Part shown: positions 14,821 to 23,173 of the stretch, in pieces | How the letters are laid out: the number at the start of each line of letters is the position of its first letter | How positions within the stretch are numbered: position 1 is the first letter of the stretch | Source of the DNA: Azorhizobium doebereinerae UFLA1-100 | Lineage (GTDB): Bacteria; Pseudomonadota; Alphaproteobacteria; Rhizobiales; Xanthobacteraceae | NCBI RefSeq assembly: GCF_000473085.1 | Contig: NZ_AXBA01000035.1 | Span: 1-55,036 of the forward strand | Length of the DNA: 55,036 bases | Direction: 5' to 3' | Program-made: the position numbers and the translations under genes | The notes under the pieces: generated by a model | Told to the model about the DNA's origin: nothing | Seen by the model: the letters and a program-made list of their open reading frames with translations, nothing else | The model's database searches: none

Positions 14821-16917
14821 TCAGCCGGCGGAGAGCAAGCGCACCGCCGCATCGCGCTCATGCACGTAGAGCAAGGTGCGCACCCGCTCGCCCTCGGGGC
14901 CTGACAGATCCGGATTGCCGGGAACGAGCCGCCCCGCCAGGTCGCGCGCCTGCGCCACCAGGGCGCCATGGACATCGAGCCGGGCGATCTTGAAGCCGGG
15001 AAAGCCGCTCTGACGCGTGCCCAGCACGTCGCCCTCGCCGCGCAGGCGCAGGTCCTCCTCGGCGAGGCGGAAGCCGTCCTCGCTCTCGCGCAGGATGGCG
15101 AGGCGGGATTTCGCGGTCTCGCTCAAGGGGCCGCGATAGAGCAGCAGGCAGGTGGAGGCCTTCTCGCCGCGCCCGACGCGCCCGCGCAACTGGTGCAACT
15201 GGGCAAGGCCGAAGCGCTCGGCATGCTCGATCACCATGATGCTGGCGTTGGGCACGTTCACCCCCACCTCCACCACCGTGGTCGCCACCAGGATGCGCGC
15301 CGCGCCGGAGGCGAAGCGGGCCATGGCGGCGTCCTTCTCGCTCCCCGACAGGCGGCCGTGCACCAGCTCCACCGCCTGTTGCCCGAACACCTGGGCGAGA
15401 TGGGCCGCCCGGTCGGTGGCGGCGGCGAGGTCCGAGGTGTCGCTCTCCTCCACCAGCGGGCAGATCCAATAGGCCTGGGCGCCCTGGGCGAGGGCCCGGC
15501 CCACGGCGGCGACCACCTCGTCCAGCCGCTCCAGAGAGATGGCGCGGGTGTCCACCGGCAGGCGGCCGGGCGGCTTCTCGCGCAATTCGGAACTGTCCAT
15601 GTCGCCGAACAGGGTCAGCACCAGGGTGCGCGGAATGGGGGTGGCGGTCATCAGCAGCATGTCCACCGCGCGGCCCTTGCGGGAGAAGGCGAGGCGCTGC
15701 TCGACGCCGAAGCGGTGCTGCTCGTCCACCACCGCCAGCGCCAGATCGGCGAAGGCGACGTCGTCCTGGATCAGCGCGTGGGTGCCGACGATGAGGCCGA
15801 TGCGGCCTTCCCTGAGGTCGTCGAGGATGGCGGCGCGGGCGCGCCCCTTCTCGCGTCCGGTGAGCAGCGCCACGCCGATGCCGGCGGCGGCCGCCAGCGG
15901 GGCGATGGTCTCCAGATGCTGGCGGGCGAGGATTTCGGTCGGCGCCATCAGCGCCGCTTGCCGGCCGGTTTCGATGACGCCGGCGGCGGCGAGCAGCGCC
16001 ACCACCGTCTTGCCCGAGCCCACGTCGCCTTGCAGCAGGCGCAGCATGCGGGTGTCCGCCGCCAGATCGGAGCGGATGGCTGAAAGCGCCGCCTCCTGCG
16101 CGCCGGTCAGCGAGAAGGGCAAAGCGGCGAGAATGGCGGCGGCCAGATGCCCGTCGCCCCGGCTGGAGCGCCCGCCCGCCTTCACCTGGGTCTGGCGCAC
16201 CAGGGCCAGCGTCACCTGATGGGCATAGAGCTCGTCGAAGGCGAGGCGGCTCCAGGCGCGGCCGGTGGGCAGCGCGTCCACCGGCGTCTCCGGCTGGTGG
16301 ATGCGGGTGAGCGCCGCCTTGAAGGCGGGCCAGTCCTCACGCGCCAGCAGGTCCGGCGGGATCGCCTCGGGCAATTCGGGCAGGCGGGCGAGGGCGGCGT
16401 CCATGGCCCGGCGTACATGGCCGGCGGCGAGGCCCTCCACCAGCCGGTATTTGGTCTCCACCGGCGGCAGCCTGGCGAGGCCGGCCGCATCGAGGATGCG
16501 GTCGGGATGGGTCATCTGCCGCATGCCGTCATAGAGCGTGATACGCCCGCACAGCCAGCGCGTCTCGCCCACCGGCAGCTGGCGCTCGATGCGGGCGCGC
16601 TCGGTCTTGAAATGCACCACCTGCATGTCGCCGCTGGCGTCCGAGACGAAGGTGCGGTGCGGCGCGCGTCGCCCCGGCGGGGGCGCCTGGTGGCCGTCCA
16701 CCCGCACCTCCAGCGTCACGTCGGTGTCTGGCAGGGCCTCGAAGATGGTCGGCCGCGCCCGCCGGTCGATGAGGCCGGAGGGCATGTGGAACAGGAGGTC
16801 GATGACGCGCGGGTTCTCCCGCCCCAGCAGCCGGGCGAACGGGCGCACCATCTTGGGGCCGATGCCCGGAAGCGAGGTGAGGGGGGCGAAGAGCGGATCG
16901 AGCAAAGCCGGGCGCAT
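14821..16917 (-). CDS. recG: ATP-dependent DNA helicase RecG
   Basis: 698 residues from ATG 16917 (MRPALLDPLFAPLTSLPGIGPKM), the usual RecG start; the open frame further upstream is unrelated. RecG reverses stalled replication forks and branch-migrates Holliday junctions. An N-terminal wedge/OB-fold region (about 60-200) is followed by the helicase: Walker A GDVGSGKTV, DEQH in VVDEQHRFGVEQ, motif III TATPIPRTL, then ARILVATTVVEVGVNVPNA (two blocks) and QLRGRVGRGEK. The length is normal. The gene points away from pcm. In many alphaproteobacteria recG sits beside sdhE-mfd, whereas here about 12 kb separates them. Confidence 0.96.
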   Translation of the reverse strand: MRPALLDPLFAPLTSLPGIGPKMVRPFARLLGRENPRVIDLLFHMPSGLIDRRARPTIFEALPDTDVTLEVRVDGHQAPPPGRRAPHRTFVSDASGDMQVVHFKTERARIERQLPVGETRWLCGRITLYDGMRQMTHPDRILDAAGLARLPPVETKYRLVEGLAAGHVRRAMDAALARLPELPEAIPPDLLAREDWPAFKAALTRIHQPETPVDALPTGRAWSRLAFDELYAHQVTLALVRQTQVKAGGRSSRGDGHLAAAILAALPFSLTGAQEAALSAIRSDLAADTRMLRLLQGDVGSGKTVVALLAAAGVIETGRQAALMAPTEILARQHLETIAPLAAAAGIGVALLTGREKGRARAAILDDLREGRIGLIVGTHALIQDDVAFADLALAVVDEQHRFGVEQRLAFSRKGRAVDMLLMTATPIPRTLVLTLFGDMDSSELREKPPGRLPVDTRAISLERLDEVVAAVGRALAQGAQAYWICPLVEESDTSDLAAATDRAAHLAQVFGQQAVELVHGRLSGSEKDAAMARFASGAARILVATTVVEVGVNVPNASIMVIEHAERFGLAQLHQLRGRVGRGEKASTCLLLYRGPLSETAKSRLAILRESEDGFRLAEEDLRLRGEGDVLGTRQSGFPGFKIARLDVHGALVAQARDLAGRLVPGNPDLSGPEGERVRTLLYVHERDAAVRLLSAG

Positions 16918-17074
16918 GGCGCGCCGAAGGTGGCGGACGCGGGCGGCGGAGGCAAGCGCCCCTGTGCACAGCCGCGCCGCGTCCACCGCCGGCATCGCGC
17001 CGGGCGGCCCATGAACGGGTTGCAGGTGCAATCCCGCGCGGCACGGTAGAGTTGACGTCGGGGGGCAGAGCACG

Positions 17075-17728
17075 ATGAGCGACAGCGAGGCCGAACGCGC
17101 GGAACGCGCCGCCTTCATCCTCGGGCTGCGGCGGCGCGGCATCCGCGATCTGGCGGTGCTACGGGCGCTGGAGCTGGTGCCGCGCGCCCTGTTCGTCGAT
17201 CCGACCCTGCGCCGCCACGCCTATGAGGACGTGGCCCTGCCCATCGCCTGCGGCCAGACCATGTCGCAGCCGAGCCTGGTGGCGATCATGACCGAGGCCC
17301 TGGCGCTCAATGCCGAGCACACCGTGCTGGAGATCGGCACCGGCAGCGGCTATCAGGCCGCCGTGCTGTCGCACCTCGCCTCCCAGGTGGTGACCATGGA
17401 CCGCTACCGCGCGCTGGTGAGTGAGGCGCAGGTGCGCTTCAAGGTGCTGGGGCTGCGCAACGTGGCCGCCTTCGTCGGCGACGGCATGGCCGGCCTGCCG
17501 GGGCGGGGGCCTTATGACCGCATCATGGTCACGGCCGCCACGCCCGAGGTGCCCCCGGTGCTGGTCGACCAACTGAAGCCCGGCGGCATCCTGGTGGCGC
17601 CCATCGGCGAGCCGCAGCAGGTGCAGACGCTGCGCAAGTTCACCAAGACGCCGGAGGGGCTGGCGGCCGCCGACCTCATGCCGGTCCGCTTCGTGCCGCT
17701 GATTTCCGGCGTTGCCGTAACATCGTAG
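17075..17728 (+). CDS. pcm: Protein-L-isoaspartate O-methyltransferase
   Basis: 217 residues. It uses S-adenosylmethionine to methylate isoaspartyl residues and start repair of aged proteins. The family motif ACGQTMSQPSLVAIM (about 58-72) and the SAM-binding VLEIGTGSGYQAAVL (about 87-101) are intact, and the post-II segment YDRIMVTAATPEVP is present. In relatives pcm commonly sits next to surE and nlpD. Here it precedes a lipoprotein hydrolase and the nlpD-like gene, while surE is 10 kb away, so the usual order is rearranged. The start at ATG 17075 follows a weak GGGGGC-type RBS. Confidence 0.94.
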   Translation: MSDSEAERAERAAFILGLRRRGIRDLAVLRALELVPRALFVDPTLRRHAYEDVALPIACGQTMSQPSLVAIMTEALALNAEHTVLEIGTGSGYQAAVLSHLASQVVTMDRYRALVSEAQVRFKVLGLRNVAAFVGDGMAGLPGRGPYDRIMVTAATPEVPPVLVDQLKPGGILVAPIGEPQQVQTLRKFTKTPEGLAAADLMPVRFVPLISGVAVTS

Positions 17729-17795
17729 CGCGCGCCCTCCATTGCGCGGTTGCGGCGCGTGCTTTACCAAGCCGGGCAGGGGCTGGAGCGCGGGG

Positions 17796-19070
17796 ATGGG
17801 TCTGGTGTCTGCACGCAAAGCGTTCATTCTGGTGGCGACGCTGGCGCTGGCCATGGCCGTGGGATCGTGCGCCGGACGCCCGCCGGGCGTGCTCATTCCG
17901 GTCCAGGCGGCCGACGTGCCCGGCACCAGCAAGGTGGCGATGATCGTCGCCACCACCCGCGCCAGGGCCACCACGCCCGACATGTTCTCCGGTGACCGCG
18001 GCAAGACGCCGAGCTTCGCCGAGATCACCGTCTCCCTGCCGCCCGATGCCGCCCGGCAGGCGGGCGAGGTGCAGTGGCCGCGCAGCGTGCCGGGCAATCC
18101 GCAGACCGACTTCGTCGTCACCGGAGCCGAAGATCTCAGCCGTGACCAGGCCATCGCCTGGCTGCACAAGGATGTCAGCCGGCGGCCGAAGCATCGCGTG
18201 CTGGTGTTCATCCACGGCTACAACCAGCGGTTCGACGACGCGGTGTTCCGCTTCGCGCAGATCGTGCACGATTCCGGCGCGGACGTGACGCCGGTGCTGT
18301 TCACCTGGCCCTCGCGCGGCAGCCTGCTGGCCTATGGCTATGACCGCGAGAGCGCGGTCTATTCCCGCGACGCGCTGGAAACCCTGCTGACCGCGCTGGC
18401 CAAGGACCCGGCGGTGGGCGAGGTGTCGGTGCTGGCGCATTCCATGGGCAATTGGGTGACGTTCGAGGCGCTGCGCCAGATGGCCATCCGCAACGGCCGC
18501 GTGCTGCCCAAGATCAAGAACATCATGCTCGCCGCCCCGGACGTGGACGTGGACATCTTCCAGTCGCAGTGGGCCGATCTCGGCACGCCGGCGCCCAACG
18601 TCACCATCTTCGTGTCGCAGGACGACAAGGCGCTGAAGGTCTCCCAGCGGGTGTGGGGCTCGCGCGCCCGGCTCGGGCAGATCGATCCGGCGCAGGAGCC
18701 GTTCCGCAGCGAGTTCGAGACGCGCAAGATCAATGTCTACGACCTCACCAAGCTGAACACGCCGGACGGGCTCAACCACGGCAAGTTCGCCGAGAGCCCC
18801 GAGGTGGTGCAGATGATCGGCAAGCGGATCGCCTCGCAGGCCACCATCACCGACAGCCGCGAGGGCGTCGGCGACCGCATCGTCCAGGTGACCACGGGCG
18901 CCGCCTCCACCGTCGGGCAGGCGGCGGGGCTGGTGATCGCCGCGCCGGTGGCGGTGATGGACCAGCACACCCGCGACCATCTCGGCGAGCAGGTGGAGAG
19001 CCTGGGCGGCACGGTGTCCGGGACGGTGACCTCCACCACCGGGCTCGTCACCACGGCGCCCCAGAACTAG
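17796..19070 (+). CDS. DUF900 alpha/beta-hydrolase lipoprotein
   Basis: 424 residues from ATG 17796. The signal peptide ends in a lipobox (AVGSC, Cys near residue 25), so it is probably membrane-anchored on the periplasmic side. The DUF900 hydrolase core has the oxyanion segment VFIHGYNQRFDDAV (near 140), the nucleophile motif LAHSMGNWV (near 215) and a late D/H region (NTPDGLNHGKF). A C-terminal tail of about 70 residues rich in Ala, Gly and Thr follows the catalytic domain. Substrate unknown; esterase or lipase activity is likely. It lies between pcm and the nlpD-like gene, so a cell-envelope role is plausible. Confidence 0.85.
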   Translation: MGLVSARKAFILVATLALAMAVGSCAGRPPGVLIPVQAADVPGTSKVAMIVATTRARATTPDMFSGDRGKTPSFAEITVSLPPDAARQAGEVQWPRSVPGNPQTDFVVTGAEDLSRDQAIAWLHKDVSRRPKHRVLVFIHGYNQRFDDAVFRFAQIVHDSGADVTPVLFTWPSRGSLLAYGYDRESAVYSRDALETLLTALAKDPAVGEVSVLAHSMGNWVTFEALRQMAIRNGRVLPKIKNIMLAAPDVDVDIFQSQWADLGTPAPNVTIFVSQDDKALKVSQRVWGSRARLGQIDPAQEPFRSEFETRKINVYDLTKLNTPDGLNHGKFAESPEVVQMIGKRIASQATITDSREGVGDRIVQVTTGAASTVGQAAGLVIAAPVAVMDQHTRDHLGEQVESLGGTVSGTVTSTTGLVTTAPQN

Positions 19071-19239
19071 CGGTTCCGGCCGGCTCGCATGGCGGGCCGT
19101 GCCGGGGCGGGCTCGGGGCGAGGCTGTGGCATAAACATCACAGCGCCGCAATTGTTGTGGCCGGCGGCCATACTTAAGCGGTCGTTTACCCGTACGGCCT
19201 TTACTCCACGACATGTTCGGTGCGTGCGAGTTAGGTCAC

Positions 19240-20463
19240 ATGGCAACCTCCAGCGAAACCTTGGGACGTATTGTGATCGCTCGCTTTGCCGCGGTCGGCC
19301 TGGTGGCCGTTGGGCTGGCGGGCTGCAGTGCGGACGTGACGCGGTTTTCCGATGCCGGGGGCACCGCCCCCACGGCGGCGCTGCCGCGCCAGGCCTCGGC
19401 TGACGTAACGGGATCGCTCGGCTCGGCCCCCACCTCGCGGGTGGATGCGGCGCCCATCGGCGCGCCCACGGCCTCCCAACCGGTGGCCTATGCGCCGGCC
19501 AACGCCCCCTATGCCAACAATGCCGGCCAGCCGATCTACGGCTCGGCGGGCTATGCCGCCGCGCCGCCGGCCCCGGCCGTGCCGGCCGCTCCGCCCGCCG
19601 TCGCGGCCGCCGGCACCACCCATGTGGTGACCTCGGGCGAGACCATCAGCTCGATCGCCCGCCGCTACAATCTGACCCGCGCCCAGGTGGCCGCCGCCAA
19701 CGGCCTCGCCCCCGACGCGCCGCTGCGCATCGGCCAGTCCATGGTCATCCCCGGCGCCGGCAGCTCCACCGTGGCCCAGGCCCGTCCGGCCGCGCCTGCT
19801 CCGGGCACCCCGGCGCCCGCGCCGCTCGCGGCGGCGCCGGTGCCCGCCACCGGAGCCAAGCCGCAACAGCTCGCCGCCGTGACCCCGGCGCCCGGTCCCG
19901 CGCCGCTGGCCCCGCCGAAGGCGAACCAGCTCGCGGCGCCCGCCGCCGCGCCGGCGAAGACCGCCGCCGTGACCCCGGCCGCCGCCAGCCCGGCGCCGGT
20001 GGCGGCGACCACCGCCAAGGTCGAGACCGCCGCCAAGGTGACGCCCGCCGACGATGCGGACGAGGCCCGCTCGCCCGGCACCGGCCCGCAGTTTCGCGCC
20101 CCGGTCCGCGGCCGTGTCATCTCCGGCTTCGGCCCGAAGCCCGGCGGCACCCGCAACGACGGCGTGAACTTCGCCGTGCCGGAAGGCACCGGCGTGCGCG
20201 CCGCCGAGGACGGCACCGTGGCCTATGCCGGCAACGAGCTGAAGGGCTACGGCAACCTCGTCCTGATCAAGCATGCGGACGGCTACGTCACCGCTTATGC
20301 CCACAACAGCGAGATCAGCGTGAAGCGCGGCGATACCGTGCGGCGCGGCCAGATCATCGCCAAGGCGGGCCAGAGCGGCGGCGTCGGGACCCCGCAGTTG
20401 CACTTCGAGATCCGCAAGGGCTCGCAGCCGGTCGATCCCAGCCAGTATGTGGCGGGGCTCTGA
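19240..20463 (+). CDS. nlpD: NlpD/EnvC-like LysM-LytM lipoprotein, catalytically degenerate
   Basis: 407 residues from ATG 19240; an ATG at 19213 is also in frame. The lipobox is VGLAGC (Cys near 29). A LysM peptidoglycan-binding domain lies at about 127-172 (THVVTSGETISSIARRYNL). A long Pro/Ala-rich linker (175-280) follows, then an M23 LytM fold (about 285-405). The zinc ligands of active LytM enzymes are altered: the HxxxD motif reads NDGVNF and the HLH motif reads QLH. Such degenerate LytM proteins (EnvC, NlpD) activate cell-wall amidases at division, so that role is inferred. A terminator follows at 20498. Confidence 0.88.
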   Translation: MATSSETLGRIVIARFAAVGLVAVGLAGCSADVTRFSDAGGTAPTAALPRQASADVTGSLGSAPTSRVDAAPIGAPTASQPVAYAPANAPYANNAGQPIYGSAGYAAAPPAPAVPAAPPAVAAAGTTHVVTSGETISSIARRYNLTRAQVAAANGLAPDAPLRIGQSMVIPGAGSSTVAQARPAAPAPGTPAPAPLAAAPVPATGAKPQQLAAVTPAPGPAPLAPPKANQLAAPAAAPAKTAAVTPAAASPAPVAATTAKVETAAKVTPADDADEARSPGTGPQFRAPVRGRVISGFGPKPGGTRNDGVNFAVPEGTGVRAAEDGTVAYAGNELKGYGNLVLIKHADGYVTAYAHNSEISVKRGDTVRRGQIIAKAGQSGGVGTPQLHFEIRKGSQPVDPSQYVAGL

Positions 20464-20497
20464 GGTACCTTTAGGTTTCTCCCCGAGACCACTCGCG

Positions 20498-20526
20498 ACG
20501 GCCGGGCTTGCCCGGCCGTTTTCTTT
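20498..20526 (+). terminator. Rho-independent terminator after the nlpD-like gene
   Basis: ACGGCCGGG and CCCGGCCGT form a perfect 9-bp GC-rich stem around CTTG, followed directly by TTTTCTTTG. It lies 35 bp past the stop codon and should separate nlpD from the nagZ-scp-tat transcription unit. Confidence 0.88.
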
Positions 20527-20586
20527 GTGTTCCCGCGTCCCCATGCCCGGCTTGACGCCTGGGGCGCGCGCCGATAGGCCCGTTTC

Positions 20587-21615
20587 ATGACTTCTGCCCC
20601 TGCTGGAACCCGCGCGCTCATCGTCGGTCTCTCGGGCCATCGCCTCACCCCGGGCGAGCGCGCCTTCCTGCGCGACGTCAAGCCGTGGGGTCTGATCCTG
20701 TTCGCCCGCAACGTGGATACGCCCGAGCAGGTCGCCGATCTGGTGGCCGAGGGCCGGGCCGCGCTCGGCTGGGACGCGCCGGTGCTGATCGACCAGGAGG
20801 GCGGCCGGGTGCAGCGCCTGCGCCCGCCATTCTGGATCGACTACCCGCCGGCCGAGCAGTTCGGCGCCATCTACAAGGCCGACAAGGCGCGGGCGCTGAC
20901 GGCGGTGCGCCTCAATTCCCGCCTCATCGCCGCCGACCTCGCCACGCTCGGCATCGACGTGGACTGCCTGCCGGTGGCGGACCTGCGCCTGCCGGAAGGC
21001 CACGGCATCATCGGCAACCGCGCCTATGGCAGCGAGCCGTCCACGGTGGCGGCGCTCGCCAGCGCGGCGGCGCGCGGGCTGCTGGACGGCGGCGTGCTGC
21101 CGGTGGTCAAGCACATGCCCGGCCATGGCCGCGCGCCGCTGGACAGCCACGAGCACCTGCCCACCGTCACCGCCAGCCGTTCGGTGCTGGAAGCGAGCGA
21201 TTTCGCCGCCTTCATGGCGTTGAACACCCTGCCGCTCGGCATGACCGCCCACGTGGTCTATGCCGATCTCGACAAGCACAATCCGGCCACCACCTCCAGG
21301 CTGGTGCTGGACGAGGTGGTGCGCGGCTTCATCGGCTTCGACGGCGCGCTGATGAGCGACGATCTGTCCATGAACGCGCTGTCCGGCTCGCTCGCCCAGC
21401 GCGCCCGGGCCTCCGTCGCCGCCGGCTGCGACCTGCTGCTGCATTGCAACGGCAAGCCGGACGAGATGGACGCGGTGGCCGGCGAGGCGCCGGTACTGGC
21501 GGGGACCGCCGCCAGCCGCGCCGCCCGCGCCCTGGCGCTGCGCGTCACCCCGCCGCCGTTCGACATGGAGCAGGCCCGCCACGAGCTGGCGGTGCTGCTC
21601 GAACTGCCGGTCTGA
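20587..21615 (+). CDS. nagZ: Beta-N-acetylhexosaminidase NagZ
   Basis: 342 residues, a cytoplasmic GH3-family enzyme that removes N-acetylglucosamine from anhydromuropeptides during wall recycling. The hallmark KHMPGHGRAPLDSHEHLP carries the catalytic His on its flexible loop, and the nucleophile Asp lies in GALMSDDLSMNAL. DQEGGRVQRL is also conserved. It has no signal peptide, as expected. It opens the run nagZ-scpA-scpB, a common alphaproteobacterial order; scpA starts 6 nt after its stop. In some relatives the sugar-peptides it makes signal beta-lactamase induction, which cannot be judged here. Confidence 0.95.
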   Translation: MTSAPAGTRALIVGLSGHRLTPGERAFLRDVKPWGLILFARNVDTPEQVADLVAEGRAALGWDAPVLIDQEGGRVQRLRPPFWIDYPPAEQFGAIYKADKARALTAVRLNSRLIAADLATLGIDVDCLPVADLRLPEGHGIIGNRAYGSEPSTVAALASAAARGLLDGGVLPVVKHMPGHGRAPLDSHEHLPTVTASRSVLEASDFAAFMALNTLPLGMTAHVVYADLDKHNPATTSRLVLDEVVRGFIGFDGALMSDDLSMNALSGSLAQRARASVAAGCDLLLHCNGKPDEMDAVAGEAPVLAGTAASRAARALALRVTPPPFDMEQARHELAVLLELPV

Positions 21616-21620
21616 CCCCG

Positions 21621-22451
21621 GTGTCCGGCGCGCCCTCCGCCGAAGGGGACGGCCCGGCCGGGCCGGGCGCGCCGGATTTCGTCGAGGATCAGCTGCCCGC
21701 CGCCGGGGAGGGGGCCTTCGTGGTCGACCTGGACGGCTTCGAGGGGCCGCTCGACCTCTTGCTGGCGCTGGCCCGCACCCAGAAGGTGGACCTCACCCGC
21801 ATCTCCATCCTGGCGCTGGCCGACCAGTATCTCTCCTTCATCGAGGAGGCGCGGCGGGTGCGGCTGGAACTGGCCGCCGACTATCTGGTGATGGCGGCGT
21901 GGCTGGCCTACCTGAAGTCCCGCCTGCTGCTGCCGGCGCCGCCCAAGGAGGACGGGCCGAGCGCCGAGGAACTGGCCGCCGCCTTCACCCGGCGCCTGCG
22001 CCACCTGGAGCGCATCCGCAAGGCGGCCGAGGCCCTGATGGCCCGCGACCGGCTGGGCCTGACCGTCTTCCCGCGCGTGGTGCCGGACGACAGCGTGCCG
22101 GAGACCCGCCCCGTGGTGTTCACCGCCACGCTCTATGACCTGCTCTCGGCCTATGCCACCCAGCGGCAGAAGCAGGCGCTGTCCTATGTCACGCTGAAGA
22201 CGCGCATGGTCTGGTCGCTGGCGGATGCCCGCGAGCGGCTGGAACGGCTCCTGGGCACGGCGGTGGGCGACTGGATGCGCCTCGACCAGTTCCTGATAGA
22301 GTATCTGACCACGCCGGAGCAGCGGGCGACCGCCATCGCCTCCAGCTTCTCGGCGACCTTGGAGATGGTGAAAGAGGGCCTCTTGGACATCCGCCAGGAC
22401 GAGCCGTTCGCGCCGCTGTGGCTGCGGCCCCGCACGGAGCGGCGGGAATGA
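21621..22451 (+). CDS. scpA: Segregation and condensation protein A
   Basis: 276 residues from GTG 21621, 6 nt after the nagZ stop; no nearer ATG fits. ScpA is the kleisin that bridges SMC heads in the chromosome condensation complex. The family opening FVVDLDGFEGPLDLLLALAR is at about 34-53, followed by DLTRISILALADQYL and the helical block AADYLVMAAWLAYLKSRLLL. The C-terminal winged helix is near VTLEMVKEGLL-type residues (ATLEMVKEGLLDIRQDEPF). It overlaps scpB by 4 nt (ATGA). The N-terminal 30 residues are low-complexity Pro/Gly-rich. Confidence 0.94.
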   Translation: MSGAPSAEGDGPAGPGAPDFVEDQLPAAGEGAFVVDLDGFEGPLDLLLALARTQKVDLTRISILALADQYLSFIEEARRVRLELAADYLVMAAWLAYLKSRLLLPAPPKEDGPSAEELAAAFTRRLRHLERIRKAAEALMARDRLGLTVFPRVVPDDSVPETRPVVFTATLYDLLSAYATQRQKQALSYVTLKTRMVWSLADARERLERLLGTAVGDWMRLDQFLIEYLTTPEQRATAIASSFSATLEMVKEGLLDIRQDEPFAPLWLRPRTERRE

Positions 22452-23173
22452 ACCGCGCCGCCCCCCGCGTCGACCTGTTCGACGTCCGCCCGGACGACGA
22501 GCGCGCCGTCGCGCTGGCGCGCGACCTCCGGGTGATCGAGGCGCTGCTGTTCACCTCCGGCGCGCCGGTGGATGGGGCGGCGCTGGCCGCCCATTTGCCG
22601 GAGAAGACCGACGTGGACGCGCTGATGGAGATCCTCGCCGCCGACTATGCCCGGCGCGGGGTCAACATCGTCAAGGTGGCCGGCGGCTACATGCTGCGCA
22701 CCGCGCCGGACCTCGCCCCGGTGGTGTCGAAGGGGGCGGTGGAGACCCGCAAGCTGTCCCGCGCCGCCGTGGAGGTGCTGGCCATCGTCGCCTACCATCA
22801 GCCGGTCACCCGCGCCGAGATCGAGGAGATTCGCGGCGTCTCCACCTCCAAGGGCACGCTGGACGTGCTGCTGGAGAGCGGCTGGGTGCGCCTGCGCGGC
22901 CGCCGCAAGGCGCCGGGCCGGCCGGTCACCTACGGCACCACGCCCGCCTTCCTGGTGCATTTCGGCCTGGACGCCCTGCAGGACCTGCCGGGGCTCGACG
23001 AACTGCGCGGCGCCGGCCTGCTGGACGGCCGCATCCCGGCCGGCTTCTCCATCCCGCTGCCCTCCGACGACGCCGGCCTGCGCGAGGACGAGGAGCCGCT
23101 GGAGAAGGAGCCGCTGGACCTCTCCCTGGCGCCGCTGCTCGATTATGCGGAGCGGGACGGGGATGACGAATGA
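22448..23173 (+). CDS. scpB: Segregation and condensation protein B
   Basis: 241 residues from ATG 22448 inside the scpA stop. ScpB dimers bind the kleisin ScpA in the SMC complex. Two winged-helix domains are visible: RVIEALLFTSGAPVDGAALA (about 30-49), and the second with LSRAAVEVLAIVAYHQPVTR and IEEIRGVSTSKGTLDVLLE. The GRPVTYGTT segment is a strong family mark. The acidic C-terminal tail (about 200-241) is not conserved. It overlaps the next ABC ATPase gene by 4 nt, which is unusual for scpB and suggests tight co-translation. Confidence 0.94.
   Translation: MNRAAPRVDLFDVRPDDERAVALARDLRVIEALLFTSGAPVDGAALAAHLPEKTDVDALMEILAADYARRGVNIVKVAGGYMLRTAPDLAPVVSKGAVETRKLSRAAVEVLAIVAYHQPVTRAEIEEIRGVSTSKGTLDVLLESGWVRLRGRRKAPGRPVTYGTTPAFLVHFGLDALQDLPGLDELRGAGLLDGRIPAGFSIPLPSDDAGLREDEEPLEKEPLDLSLAPLLDYAERDGDDE

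Noticed and set aside
19231-21582. 783-residue open frame on the minus strand across nlpD and nagZ
   Set aside because: Gly/Arg/His-rich with no domain; it mirrors the third-codon GC bias of the real plus-strand genes.
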